Of a DNA stretch of 64,000 nt, positions 23,701 to 38,700 are shown in pieces. Source of the stretch: Mesodorylaimus sp. YZB2_4 (taxonomy: Eukaryota; Nematoda; Enoplea; Dorylaimida; Dorylaimidae). The notes below the pieces were generated by a model that worked only from the letters and a program-made list of their open reading frames with translations, had not been told where the DNA came from and made no database searches. The stretch is from contig JASANH010000264.1 of assembly GCA_030248295.1 (NCBI GenBank), positions 186,001-250,000 of the forward strand, read 5' to 3'. The position numbers were made by a program, and so were the translations under genes. How positions within the stretch are numbered: the first letter of the stretch is position 1; each line of letters opens with the position of its first letter.

Positions 23701-26700
23701 CACACTGTCGCTACGTGCCGCGATCAGGGCCAACGTCTCCCTGGCCTCCGGATCGAAACTGGACTTGGGTATGTGCGACACCACATCGTAGTAAACACCG
23801 GTCCCAGTTAAAGCTTCCTAAAATAACAGACCATATAATCTCATGAAATCTAGCATCGACTGATCCGATCCAGGGTCTGGATCGGCCTTATCCGGCCGAT
23901 CCACTTCAAAAATTTAAGATTGGTGGGGATTATGTCACTCCCTCCTCACCAATCTGCTCTGTTTCCTCGCTGTCACTGCATATTGGACCACTCTAAAGGA
24001 CACAGGAGAGCTAATCAGCGCCTAAAGCGGGATTAAACGCTGATTTCAGAGGAGAAAAACGGAATTTTCTCATCATAGCATGCCACACCTTCAGTTTTCA
24101 GCAGAAAGCGCGCAAAATTTAAATTGCCGATCAGGCCGATCCAGCAGCCGGATCGGATGGGGATCGATCCACCCCTCAGATTAGCGGATCGGTTCGGTCG
24201 ATGCTGACATGAAATATTAAAAAATAGTCACATACCGTGCCCACGATCCGTTTAAATAATCTTTCAGCAAAACTCGGTGGTTTGACCACAGTAAAGCATA
24301 GACGTTTTCGAAGATGTAGATCGATCTCGGCCGGATGCGACAATCGAACCACCACTTTCAAAATGGCGTAGACTCGTTCGTGGGCGGGCGTGGTCTTGTT
24401 CAATGCAGGATGTTCGTGGATCGAACTATCCCAACTGGCCACAGCTCTGGTCTGCAACACACACTGCCTTCAGGCCCCTCCAGTGCAGGCATGGGTCTCG
24501 CACAGGCTGACTCCCAGATTTTACCAGATATAGAGTTGTCACCCTCTGCGCATGCTCATCCTACCCTGAGATAATGGATTACAAGAACGAGTTATCGCCA
24601 ACAGGTGTCAATGCTTTTATAAAAATGGCGGGAAAATCTGCATGAACTAAAATTTTTGAATTTTTGCATATGTAGAGTATACAAAATAAGCTGCACCCGC
24701 ATTGGACCTTTTTGGGTTGGTGGTGACTTATAGAAACACCAAGTCCAAAGGACCAGTACTGCACTGCAAGGGATCCTGATGACCCCCCCCCCCCTCCAAA
24801 AACTCACATCTTGCACATCTCCAGCATCCGGTCTAAACAATGGCAAGGTGTACATCTTTCCACTTTGCTCCTTGGGCAATATCGATTGGGCCCCCACAAT
24901 CAGCGGCGTTGTACTATTGGCTGCACCATTACCAGACGACGCACTGTTCGTAGTGTCATCGTTCAAATCCAGAAATATGACAGGTATGTGCTTCTCGACC
25001 CCCACTGGTGGCGTGCGCTCTTCGGCGGGTGCCCCGGGCAGATTACTATCGGGTGCCGGAACATGGACGGCGTTCCGTTCCTCGGTCAATGTGACCCACT
25101 GAGCGATCAGCGACTGCTCCCGCTCCACGTCCACCTCACTCTTGTCTGGCTTATTGATCAGACGTTGGATCTGGTTGTCCAAATATGTACGACGATGAGC
25201 CAATGCCTCCATCCAACGTTGACGAAGCGTCTCCAAATCCAAATCTGAAACCCAATCCAATCCAGTGTCCTAATCCATCAGACCCTCCATCCCCTCACCT
25301 TGATACGAGTCCAGGGATTTCTGCATATTCTTATTCCGCACGCATACGCACCCGATCGATACGGCCAGTAAACGTTGGCATACAATCGGCAACGACCCGT
25401 ACGATCCGATGGTCTGGCCTTCGCTAAGTCCCTTCCCTTCCTGCTCCGTCGTCGACACATCGACCACGATTCGACGCTGCTGACCCTGTCGCAAATGGTA
25501 CACACCAGCCGAGCCCACGTCGCTGGCCTTGGTGACCGGCACGGGGGCGTACTTGCCCTGGTCATTCAACTCGTGTATTTCCACCCACACTCGCACTCGG
25601 CGACTCACTTCCGACCACCGATCACGCAGCGTCCTCACTCCTGCTGCCACCGCGTCCGCTGGACCAATGGCCGCCATGGCGCTGGGGTAATTGAACGCCA
25701 GACTGGCGCCCATCGGGTCACCGTTGGCACTCGACGTGAACAGGGGATGAGTGAGTTGGAAGGTCGGCGTGAAACCACTGCTCTTATGACCCCATACTTG
25801 AATCGATAACGCATCCTCTTGCACATACTCCAAAAATTCCTCCGAAACTGTTATTTCAAAATCCTGAAATGGAAGAACTATGCAGATGATACCCCCTCAT
25901 TTAGTACATGTGCCCTATTCACAACGATATCTCAACAACCATAAGTCGCAGGGCCGTCAAATTTAGTTTCTAGGTGTAACTTTACACTAAATTACTTTTC
26001 CTTCAACGATTTTCCTAATTCTCGTTCCGTTTTGGCTGGCTGGACTCATATCATCGAAGGTGTGCGGGGACAGAGATCCTGCTATTTTATATTTTCGCTC
26101 AACTCCCCTTGGCTACGTGGGCAATCTACTCGGGCCATCCAGGGCCACCACGTCTTGATCACGCCCAATCAGACCACTTCGACGAGGTATTCCGCAAACT
26201 CGAAAACGTTGCACAATATTTAAATTCCCGCCAATTCTGGACGATAATAAGGGATGGTGATTGAATGTGCGCCACCAAAAAAGGCGCAAGAAGAGGAGGA
26301 CACGATTGTTTATTGCTTATTCAAAGCGGACCGAGGCGCACAAATCACCACCCCTTAAACCGTTTCGCAGTACAAAAATTGACCAGAATTGGCGGAAATT
26401 CAAAAATTGTGCGACGTCTTCGAATTAGCGGAACGATGGATTGATTATACATGTATTTCTGAGTTCATTTTTCCGCACCTGTATCTAATTTTTACAATTT
26501 AATCTTAGCGCCACTAGACCAATAGACCGTAGGTTCGACCAAACCGGCTTTTGCAGCCAAACCAGGATCTGTACCATACCAGGCGACCATTTTTACCAAA
26601 CCAGACCGAACTGGCTGAACCAGGACTGCATCAGGATCGAAATCGACCATAGGTTTCGTGCCGCTAGTCAGGGTAGACCAGACGAATTGTAGCTCAACAG

Positions 26701-29700
26701 CACAGCACAACTCTATTGGACTGAAGATCAAGAGACATCCAGGGTAGTTCCTAGTTTATGAATGTCCCTTCACCAGAAGCTACGTATTTTAACTGATAAC
26801 TTTTCTATTCTTGCGCTTGTCAGTCAGTGTGGAATGACACAAGGCAGGCGCATTGGTCCTGGTTCGGCCTGTTCGGTCCAGTTCAGTCAAAGCTAACACG
26901 AGACCCACTCACCTTCTGATGATCAAACCGAAACACCAGACTCTCAGGTTTGTGAACAGTATTCGACTTGGCTTCGTTCGGATCGAAAACGGGTGGGACA
27001 ACTGTCGATTCGAAATTCGACCAAAAGTTATACTGACAGAATACGAAATGCGAAAGTGAAGGTGGCAGACCACTGGCTGATTTAATTCGCACCTAAAAAA
27101 CATCACTTTTAAATCCACTGAACGTGGGCTGGCTGGTCCAACCAGCACTCCCATGAAACCCTGGGCACAAGGAGTGCAGGGGGACCCAGCTCGCCTCCCC
27201 TCCCAGTACGATGCACGCCATTGCGAGAGAACTGACCCTGCACGTAATCGATTTTCCGAAGAATGACCCCACCAACGACAAGGAGGATGAAGACGAGGCG
27301 GTGGATGCCGTGTCACTGGTCGAGTCATCCTTGTTCCCGCTGCTCATTTTCTCCTCCATTTCGTTGCCATTTTGGGTTTTAATTCGATAAATTTCTACGT
27401 GCAATCGTCCCGCTACTTCTCCTTGCTGACTGATAATGGGCACGTGATAGTCCAATTTGACGTCGTGGAATAGCACTTCCAAGAACACGTTGGCCACACC
27501 GATCAATGAGTGCGTCTCCTGCGACTCGTAAAATGGATCAGCACAATTCGTGCTCGTGCCAGTCGATTTGATCGATGAAAAGGCCGTCTCGATTTCCCCT
27601 TTCCACTCCGCGTACACGTCACGCATATCGATCAATTTATTCTCCAGCTTATCCATACTCCACAACTGACTGCCCTTGCCCTTACGACGAACCAACACTG
27701 CTGGCTCGCTGATGAATGCACCAGTCTGAAATTGTGATCACATGATATGGCTATGATCGTGATATCACATGCACCTAGACAGTCGGGGAGGAGTATGGGA
27801 GACACTTACTGTCGACCTTACCCCACTACTCCCACTCGAGCTAGGCAAGGCGCGACTAGACGTCTGCCTCTCACGCTGGGTCCGCACTTCGACTCCCGCC
27901 TCGCTTAAAAAATGATTGTCAATTCATGTTCCTAAGCCCCCGAGTGCGCAGTCTAGTGCTTGGCTATGGGTAAAGTATGAAATGCCATGACTATACACCT
28001 GCCACTGAAACGTCAACCTGAGGGGTTTACGTCTTCCACCCAGGAGATCCTATCCTAGTCGTCAGAGATAAGACATCTCAAACTTGGCAGTCTTAAGGCA
28101 CTGTACGGGCATCTCTGCAACATAAACAGGCGCCTCATAGGCGGGCAATCTCAGAATACTAGCCTCACAACCACCCCAGCATGGCCCCGACCACTTACCC
28201 GTATCCTCTTGGGCGTCAGGTTGCTGGCTGGTATTTGCAAGGTGACACTGTACACAGTCTGTTTGCCCATATCGGTCGCCATGAAATTCGCCTCTCGTGC
28301 CATGCTATTCGCGCGGACAATATCTTCTTTCAAACGTGCCAGACTTTTCTTGAATTGGGCGTCTCGCTCTCTGGCCCACTGCACATACCCACTTTGCACA
28401 TTGGATAGTGGGAAGGTGGATGGGGTCGATGGTGTCGAGCCAGCACCCGGCCACCCGCGAATTCCGGCTCCGAATGCGGCCGTGAAGTCGTAGGATGGTG
28501 TCATCGGGGAGACGCACTGCGATTTGAGGGCTATGATCTGCTGCTCGTACATTCGACGCTGTTTCTCCAAAGCGGCTAAAAACACCACAATTGCGTTACT
28601 CACAAACATCTGATCGCTGATCGATTCGATCCCTCATGGCGTGGCTTTCTCCTTATCTCACAGTCTATTCAAGTGGTGTAAAAGCCAGAACGGCACAATC
28701 GGACAATCGAGTGACAGGGCCCCCCCTCCCCCCCTCCCCCTGGTATACCCAATTCCTATAGCCAGATGTAAAACGCTATCCTGATGGGATGCTGTCTCCC
28801 TACTTCTCATCCAATCCCCACCTGCTCTCCGCAACTAGCCCATCCCACACACACCGCACCCAACTTTCCTCCAGGGCACAGTGCCAGCTGTTGGAGGTAT
28901 GAGGACCTACCTTCCTTGTCCAGCTGATGCTGCTTCTCCAGGACAGCGATGGTGGCAGCCACGGGGTCATTGGTCATCTCCTTATTAGTCACTTCCTCCT
29001 GCGCGAACCCATAGTCGATCTGGTTATAGTGCTGGCCCTGCGCACTGCTATAGTTGTTATTGTTGGCCATACTGGACAACATGTTGGAAGACCCAGTCGT
29101 CGTTGGACAATTGACACGGAAAAAGTGATTGTTGCCCATCAGCAATCGATCGCCGTGACGAAGAGCCGTCTTCGAGCAAATCAACGATCCATTGACCAAA
29201 GTCCGAGCCCCCTCCAACGGCTCGATATGCAGGGTGTGTTGCGGCGGGTCGTTCTCGATGCACAGCCAAGCGTGAAGTGGAGCGATGCCAAGACCCTCCA
29301 AAACAATGTCCACCTCCGACGGGGCGGCTGGCGAGCCAACCAGGGTTCGTTCCTGAAATCAGCACTTGTTACTTCGGGTCATGGTTTCAGTGCCCACTAC
29401 TCTGCAGTCGTCTATGAACATGCTCTTCTTCCAGCTGCCTAGCAGACAATTTCCTCAGCCGACACAAAACTGCATGAAGCGGCTCGCCTAGGAATTTGAG
29501 CAGAATAGCATAATGTTCTAGACAATTTGAAATTCCCGCTGAAAATGCCCGCGATGGATTCTGACAAAATTAAATGACATATGTGTCTGTGCGCCATGAT
29601 ACTTGTACGGTCACCCCTGTGCCGACGCTAAACAGCTGTCATCCCAGTTTTCGTTGCTTTTAGCCATAGTAGGTCTCAGGAATTTTCAGCGGGAATTTCA

Positions 29701-32700
29701 AATTTAGGAGTGCACCCGGCTTACATTGTAGCTCCACCAGCCCCTGCACACTTGTTCGTCAACCCTATTACACAAAAACCTTCCACCTTCCCTTCAAGTC
29801 TAGCCTACGTGTATCTGGACCTACCACGTTATCTCCACTGCCCTGCCTGCTCTATGCTGCCGCAGTTCCCAGCTGACTCTCCTCTGCTCTACTGCGGACT
29901 ACTACCAGCCGCCTCTTCCTTCCCTCGCTATGCTGCTCAGCTGTTCCATCCGACCAGGTACCCCTGCATAACACACGTGCTGTATACTCACAGCGCCTTC
30001 TACGCTCATTGCGTGTGCTCACCCACTGGCTATGATTTTATGATTTGTGTCAAACAGGGGCAGGAAGGTCCCCCCTGCCCACATACCTTCAAGTAATAGA
30101 CCAGCAATTCATTCATGGCCGGATCTGCATTCAGATTGACCAAATAGAACTTCTCCTTCTCGACTCGAATGCCCGACGTCTGCACGGAGATACCCATCTT
30201 CTCCAAGAATGACTGCCTTTCCTGATGCACACGTTCCGTCTCCTTCAATCTCTCCTCCCACGACCTCGACATTTCGGCCACCAATTTCTCCGATTCTACT
30301 AATCTTTCTCGCAAATCCGGTTCGCCCACATTTCTCTCCACCAATTGCAATTTCAACTGCTCGACTTCCATCCTCAATTCGCGGATTATCTTTGCATTTG
30401 GATCTTCATTGATGACGGCATGGTTGACTATACGTTTGGCACGGTCGGCGTATCTCAGAGTGGATAAACTCTCCTCGTAGTTATCAGCAGCCGGACTGAT
30501 GGTGGCCACCATGACCGTCTTGCTGTTCCCGCCCAGACTATCCTTCAACAACCAGGTCAAGACCGAGTCCCGATACGGGACGAACTTCTTCTTCTGCTTG
30601 GCCCCCATCGTCGACCCGCTCATCGACGTCGACATCAAGGCGGCATTATTCGACGCTTGATCAGCCAATGCCGATATGACCAGGCCCAACGTGGTCAACG
30701 ATTTATTTATACTACCACCTTCGCGCAGGCGTTCGCCCATGGCACCACTCTTCTCGGCTCGCTCGCTACCAGCCAAATCGACCAGACTCACTTTGCTGGC
30801 TCGCTCGCCAGTCGCCTGAAAAAGAACAGACTGGTGTGACATATTGCGACCACAGCGGTTACAGTATACCTGCATCCGAGGAGCCCTTAGCGATCGCATG
30901 ATGCAGGTCCTGAGAGAAGCCTATTCATGCACCACCGATCTTCACGCTCACGAGACAAAACAAGAAAAACATGCGCCCTGAGCGGGGATAGAACCTGCCC
31001 CCTTTCAGAGATCACTGGTCAGATAAAACGAGATGTGGTCGACGGTCTGCTGCTGCACGTTCGTCAAATAATAATCAGTCCTGTTTTGTCCCCACGATTA
31101 TTGATCATCTATGGCTCATCGTCATTCCTTCTGCTGACGATCGCTAGTGGATTCGCCAATGCATGCATAAACGCTGGAGCCATATCCTGTATCTAACAGT
31201 CCCAATGGCTTTAGTGCTGTATGCTTGCACTGGTGGATCCGCTAGCGATCGCAACAGAAGAAATGACACCGAACCACAGACGATCAATAATCGAGGGCGT
31301 GCCGCGACTGATTTCTGGCACCCCGCCATAGCGGACCCTCGACCGCATCATCTATTGCTTATCAGTGGCGTCCTGCCCTGACAAACCTGTCCAAGTTGAA
31401 GACGATCATGCGGTGGTCTGTTCCCACTAGTCACCATGTCATACGCTGCTTATACCTCATACCACACAAAATGACTGATACCCGTATACTGAAGTAGGTT
31501 CGACTCCCCCTCAAGGCTCAATCTTTTGACTATCATGCATGAGCAAAGAGGCGGGATAGAGGTCAACCCCCCAGGTTTTATTTTTTTTGTGTACAGTATG
31601 TTTTAGCACCCCTCTCCCTGTTCTCAAGTCTCATCAATGCACCAACACAAAGAAAATTTGTTCAAATTGAATTATCGCCAACAAATGTCGTTTTTACAGG
31701 TTCATGTAAAAGCAAAAAACTTATTTTTGGGGGACTATGGGGGAGGCATATCCGAGAGGGTCGAAGATGCAGGCAATCGTCTGGAGAACAGTGCGCTTCG
31801 TGGCGGAATGAGAGCGCGAGCAAAAACCCTTGATACGAAGCTCGTCAGTTTCAGTGTTCCTAACAAGACCAAGGGCCTTAACTCCAGAGTTGGTGACGCG
31901 GTCGGGTCCAAGCAAAGCCTTCCTAAGATCAGAGGATGAGGTTGCCCATTCGCGAAGATTCATCGATGCGTCGTGGAATATTTGTTTTCCCTCGTGATAG
32001 AATTGATACGCTTCGTCTTCAGAGTCGGCACCAGAGATAACGTTATCGACATAAATATCCTCCAGCATGCGCTGGGACAGAGTCGTATTATATTTCTTGA
32101 GGTGATGCGCAACAGTAGCTGCCAAGAGAAATGGAGAGGTGATGATTCCGGAGGGTACTCGAGCGAATCGGAAGATTTGTAGGTTGTTTTCTGTAGTTAA
32201 CTTTGACGGGTTCTTGAGCCAGAGGAACCTAGTAACATCTCGATCTTCCTCTTGCAGGCCGACTTGCAGAAAGGCCTTCTCAATATCTGCTACGATTCCA
32301 ATAGGGTGAAGCTGAAAGCGAATGAGCAGATGGACAATGTTGTCGAGTATGACTGGTCCGCGATGGAGGCATTCGTTTAGGCTAAGATCGGACTTGCTAG
32401 TCTTGGCTGAGCCATCGTAGACGACGCGAAGTTTTGTGGATCGGCCCGGGGTGATGACGGCGTGGTGAGGAATATAGTGCTCCTTTGCCGCACATGCAGA
32501 TTCTGGGACCTTCTCGATAATTCCTTTCCCGAGCTGATAATCGATTACTGCTTGATACTGACCGAAAACCTCTGGAGAAGAGCCATGACGCTTCAGCATC
32601 GACTTAAGTCGGTGAAGAGACATTTGATAGTTTTTCGGAAGGTTATAATCGGGATAAATCCAAGGCCATTTCACGTAATAGCGATTGTTGGAAAACTGAA

Positions 32701-35700
32701 TGGTTTCTTCAAAATTCCGAGGGACGAGTTCATCATTGCGATCTGTAGCCGCATCCGTGATGCCAATTTGTTCGAGATCCCAGAATACAGAGGGATCAAC
32801 TGCAGCGCAGGCGCAAGGATCCATCTCTAGAGATTGATGCTGATCGTTCTGATCCTGAGACGATGCCAATGTGAAGAGAGTCGTGAAGTGAGAGACGATA
32901 TTCGTGGATGCACTAGTATCAACAAGAGATTCACCTGCTCCAGTCAGCACCCACCCGAGAAGAGAAGAAATGAGCGAAAGAGAGGGGTGGCCTGGTACTG
33001 GGACGCAGGATTCCGAGAAGATTTGATTCCAATATTCAGCGCCGATCAGAAGATCGAGAGAGCGATTTTCGGGAGAGCTGGGAATCGAATCTGCGAGGTC
33101 GTGTTGCTCCAAGAATTGCGTGCCTTCAGGGGAGAGACGGATAAATGGTCGACTCGTTGAGTCGGTGATAGTGGGCACTACATAGGCGTGAACATAAATC
33201 GGAGAACCAGATTTTGTGCGAATATGGAATGATACCATGCGAGCCTTAAAGGTACTTTGCAAACCTCCGAAAGCAGAAACCAAAATCTTTTCAGTTTGAA
33301 CAGTACGAGCATTGATTTCCTTAGCGAACTCTGAGGAGACGTATGAACGCTGACTAGCGGAATCGAGTACCGCATTTCCTTCAAAGGAGGCTGGAGAGGA
33401 GCCACAAGAAGGTTGCAAAGCTGAAACTTGAGCTGGTTGAAACTGTTTCGAGTTCAGTCATGTCCCTAGTCGATTGCCTCCTCGTGGCGCAACCGGTAAC
33501 ACAATAAGCTACGAAGACTTCGGATAGTAGTAGTTGAGTGGCTAAATATCGGCAGGGTTTCATGAATATGAATTCCATTCATGCGTGGTCGATGGTTCCA
33601 CGTGTGGCGGCGTTTGCATTCGTATATAATTTCGATAAGAGGTGTCAGAATCAAGCACGGCTCGACTAACTGAGCACGGGTAGGATAGCAGTCATCGAAG
33701 ATCTGATGACGGTATCCGAGTTCGCCAGTATGGAGGCGATGGATTTATCAGAACCCCTTTCCCAGTAAGCGGGGTGAGAAAGTTCATCATCAAATAAGGT
33801 GGAATGTCCCCCCGGGAAAGAGGGGACTCAATATCGATCTTCGGATCGATATATATTAAAAAATCCATCAAAGAAACCTCCGGCGAACCCGAAAGTCCGA
33901 CGTTGTATCGGTCTTGCACGAGTAGGTCTGATGGCGATTCGCAGGCTTAACCGCCGGGCTCGCGTCTCAGATTGAATTGCTGGTACACGAAAAGTGGTGC
34001 AGGGCGAGGGGATACTGCTAATCAGCGACTTGTGGCGGGGTCGTGTAAGGGAGCTGTCTCCTGATTAGTAGTAGCAGGGGGCGAAGTCGCAAACCTCTTG
34101 ATCAGATTCGTCTGGTCGAGGAGGGCGCGCTTTCGCGCCCCCCCTCGAGCTCCTCCCGAAATAAAACGTGTGAAACGGACTTCTTCCAAGAAATTTCAAA
34201 TTTACAAAATGGCGGGAAAGTGGCTTTTATGTGCACTCAGCATCTGGCCCTTGCATGTTATGTGCCTTGACACAAGTTCAGCTGGCTTACCCCCGACGCT
34301 TCGTCGACGAGCGTTTGAGATATGCGAATACAAAACACGGCGTGTGATCGACTACTTTCGGCATTCATATTCGTGGCGGCCACAGTCCTCGACTTGTTGC
34401 CTTCTTCCATCAATTCTTGCATTTGCTATAAAGTAACGCATAATCGGACTGTATTTTCTCACCACGGCATCTGGTAACGTCATCGTAAGTCTTGAGGTCA
34501 CAGCTACCAGCTCTGACTAACACATCAAATTCTCCCATTTTACATATACATTGCGGCAATTTGCATATATTTGAATTTTCCCGCCATTATTTCGAATATA
34601 ATTCGTGATAGCCAGGGTAGCTGATAAGATTGCACAGAGTACCAACTCTTAAGGAGACCAGTTTGGGGTCGTATCTCCGCACCCCCTGCCAATACGTGCC
34701 TTTGATCCCATGTGTTTCGCTAAGGAGTGTTGTCCTTCCCAACCTGACCCACTTCCCACCGAATCCAGGACCCACATCAGGCTGTGCCCTGAGGATCCCT
34801 TGTAGCCCCATAAGGACCCCACCATACTTGGGTCCAAGCCCTCCCAAGTCCCAAGGTCCCGAGCAACGCCGACCCTTACCTCCAAGGAAGACACAGCTAA
34901 TACGGACAGTCCGTCCACGTAGGGGCCCAGCAAGGCGTGTTCTCGCACACGCAAGTTGTGCTTATTGCCTTTGGGATCGAGCAGATCGCGGACCCTTTCG
35001 TTGTATATTTCCATGTAGGACACCTCCACCTTGATGAACTTCTTGTCATCGTCCAAAGTGGCCTTGCTGATCCGATCGAATAGATTACTGCAAAAGCGAG
35101 GAATAATACCCGGCTGATCGCCCGACCCCATCATCGTGTACGACTTGCCAGAACCTGAAAACCGACTGGTCAGTTTTGGAATATGCTGCATTCAGACTTC
35201 GAATCGCGCATCGGGGAGTCATCTGCTACCCCTCGGGCACATACGTCTTGACTACGTATGTTGTAAGATAGAAGGCCTATCGGCATGTCTTACACTCTTC
35301 ATAACGGCCCTCATGTGTGGGCGGGGTATTTTCGAGGGCCCCTTCCTCCTTAAGTGGTCTCACGGAAAAAGCACGGTCCGCCCACTTTCTTCTCTTGTAA
35401 CCCTTCTACCCCATTTTCAAAAATTTATCAAAAAACCCATAAATTCAAAGAGAAATTCAAATTCAAAAAGAGCGGGAAAATTTGCGAATCCCCTCAGCAT
35501 CTCCAGGCGCTCACCTGTCTGCCCGTAGGCGAGTATGCATGCGTTGTACCCATCGAAAGCATTGTCCAACAATTCGGACCCCAAACAATTGAATACTTCA
35601 CTTTGGCCTGAAACAAAGTTGTGGTCACTTGTTCAAATCATTTCTAATAATTCAAATCATACTGATGTAATGAGCGTCATTCTCGTTGCATGACCAGAAA

Positions 35701-38700
35701 CAATGATCGTAAGCGAATGATTTTGGCTGTTTCCTAAAACAGGTTCAAAATTTCAGCGAGCGTAAAGCTTCAACAGCTCATAACACACATTTGAATTTCG
35801 CGCGCTTCTTATAACACGCTGGCTGAATGCGCGCGGAATTTAAATTTGTGCAAGCACGTTTTTTTTCTGCATTTCTAGGCCATTCGTACAGTGCTGAGTT
35901 TGTCAGTTTACGCTGCAAATGCACACGGCATACATTTGAGTTTCGCGCGATCCTTATGACACACTGGTTGAATGCGCGCAAAATTTGAAATTTTATGCAA
36001 CTAGCATTTTCACTTTTTAAGTGCTAAGTTCGTCAGTATATATAGCAGCAGCATTGTGTCATATTCAAACTATGCTTATTCTCGACTTGAAGGCTCCTTT
36101 TTATCAACCATATTCAGCTACGGCTAATTATATGTGCAACTTATTTTTAGCACCAAGCCATGCAATGTTGCACTTGGTTTTTCCCCACTGACCACAGTTG
36201 TCCAGTAAACATGCTGACTGGAGAGTAATAAAATTAAAAATGCGATATCGCCAGTGGGTAAATATAAGTTTCAGATATGCTTTTGTTGGGGACACCGGAT
36301 GGACATGTTTAATTTGCTTAAGCAAATTTCACCAACTCTTTTCTTAAAAGCCTACACAAATCTTAGTCCTTCCTCACGAAAACCACCCACAGCGAGGGAA
36401 AATTCGAGTCAGTAAGTATGGCCCGCTCCGAGTGCACAACACCCCCGCACGCACTTGGAATGTGTAAAAGCCATTGATTGATGATGTGTCCCCTTTAATA
36501 ACACGTTTTCCTCACACGATCCTCTCAAGCGAGCTTCAAAAGAGCACCGCCATCGCATAGCTTTTTTCTGGTTCCCTTATTTCTGAAAGACGCCTTCCCG
36601 CTTTTTAATTAATGAAGTGCAGCAATTCGGCCTTTTTCAAACAGTCTTAGCACAGGCCATATTCTCCCGACATTCTTTCAACTAACCGCACTTTCCATGC
36701 CAAAGCATCGATTCCTCGTCCTATTTTGCCTCCCATCTCGTTACGCAGTGCTGATAGGATAGTCGGAAGTTGGTGCATGGTGTGAGCGACGGGCATGACA
36801 CGACTAACTAGAGCCCGCCAGACCTCGATTGGCAGGAACGGGTAACATGGCGTGGCCTTCCTCCGCAGCACAATGCTTATGTAATTGCTCAACATCCATC
36901 TCAGTCTCTCGGCTCCACGCCATCTCGCTGCCTGCTTGTTGTGCAAGAAGCCTCTACACAGCTCTTATCACATGTACTAGCAACTTGTTGTTCGAGCACC
37001 ACCAGTCCGAATATCGACCAGCCCTGCCTCTCTTGACTAAATTTGACTTGCTTATCTCAGCTAGAACGTGCACTTTTGACAATCTTCTTGGCTTATTTGG
37101 GAACGAGCCCTTCGAGTGGCAGGCAAAGATGAAAACACCTTTTACAAGCGCAGTCGTCCAACAGCTGCTTGTGTAATCTCATAAACGTAATGCTAGGCGA
37201 GCAATATCAGGCCCTACTCTTAGCTCCTATCCAATTACGTCCACCTTATCCCAGAAACGGGCCCATGCTCCTAAGTGCGTCTATCCTTCTTCGACGACTT
37301 TTTTTCTTGTGCAAAACGATTCCTGTCGCATCTTCTTCTCTTCTCTCTTGCTTAGAGTGCAAATAGTGTGTAAGAAATCCGCAGATGCCTCGGATCAATT
37401 CGATGCCTTCACTTCCTCTCGGATAAGTCCTATGCGACTGCACATATCCATCGCCTTGAGCGGGCCAAGAAATGAGAGCCTTCGTGGAGAGACGTGACAG
37501 AAAAGTGATTAGATCTGAACGAGAGGAAGAAGTCCCCGGTTCGCTAAGGCGTAAAAGTAATTCGACTCCCTTTTCCAGCAGATGAGGCAAAGCAGAGAAG
37601 GAATTTTGTCGAGCTCAATACAATCATTGCACAAAAATAAGAAACCTTTCCCTTAAATTCCATTGGGACGAGTAAAAATTCTTTAAAAAGCCTACGCGAT
37701 CATCATTGTTGCGTCAACTTGCAGTCCCCGGGGTCAATGTTTGCTTATTCTTTATGTAAGTGTGTAAATAAAAGGCCATCCGACAAGAATGATGGCAAAA
37801 CGAGTGAGAAATCGCCAATCTATCCTGACCAGTCACATTTATTCTTTCTAGGCTTTTAGTAAATGCAAATAAAAACTGCTCAAACTTTTCTTGTTCTTGA
37901 TGCCTGGCCTGCACTCGTAGCTTCTATAAATGACTTCCTGCCTATAAATCTTAAGTGACTGGTGTGAGTGCATGCAGAAAAATGTTAACGTGGCATTTTA
38001 TGATTCAAAAAATATTCAGGGCATACATATTACGCTTAAACATATGCGCAAATTCAAAATTTTACGCTTTTTCATGCGCGCAATATTTCGAAAATGGCAT
38101 TCAAAAATAATGAGGTGTGTTTGGTTAGGTGCGCTCACTTTCCTGAACTTCCTATAACAAAGGGCGCGAAAATTGAATTTTGGTCCCATAATCTTGTTGC
38201 GTATTTTCATGTTGAGTTAAACCCTGATGAATCAATTTACGCAACTTTTTGCAGCATTTTCAGTGAAATTCGCGCGATTTGGCATAGAAATTATGGGCCG
38301 CCATTACTGTACCTTTCAATTCCGCATAAAAAATGGGTGAAATTAAAAATGTGCGCACCATCTATGGTCAGAATATCTCCTGACTGGGGGCCATTTTCGA
38401 CACTGTGCATCTCTGCCCATGCCCTCTCCCTCGTTCACCACACGCCTGTCTTTGATTCCAAGCAGAATTAGGTCAGCTTTTTTTTCCTCCAATTCCATTT
38501 CTCAACGAATCGTAACTCGATCTCATGCTTCGATCAGCGGCTTATAAAAACTGGTTTTTCCGTTCTACTAACGAACACGCGTCCTCCACATCCGATTGGG
38601 GAAACGAGGCTAAATAGGGACGAGGCGGATCAAATTGCGCTTTGTTACCATCATGTTCCTAGGCAGCCAGACCATAAGACCATAAGTAACCCTTCCCCCC

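Noticed and set aside
32834-33160. Plus-strand ORFs across the Pao element
   Set aside because: They are antisense shadows of the 565-codon pol frame on the minus strand.
20791-35190. Assignment of the kinesin to KIF1/UNC-104
   Set aside because: FHA and motor are shared by kinesin-3 proteins, but the neck and stalk segments ([28 protein letters not shown]) are KIF13-type, and no PH domain follows.
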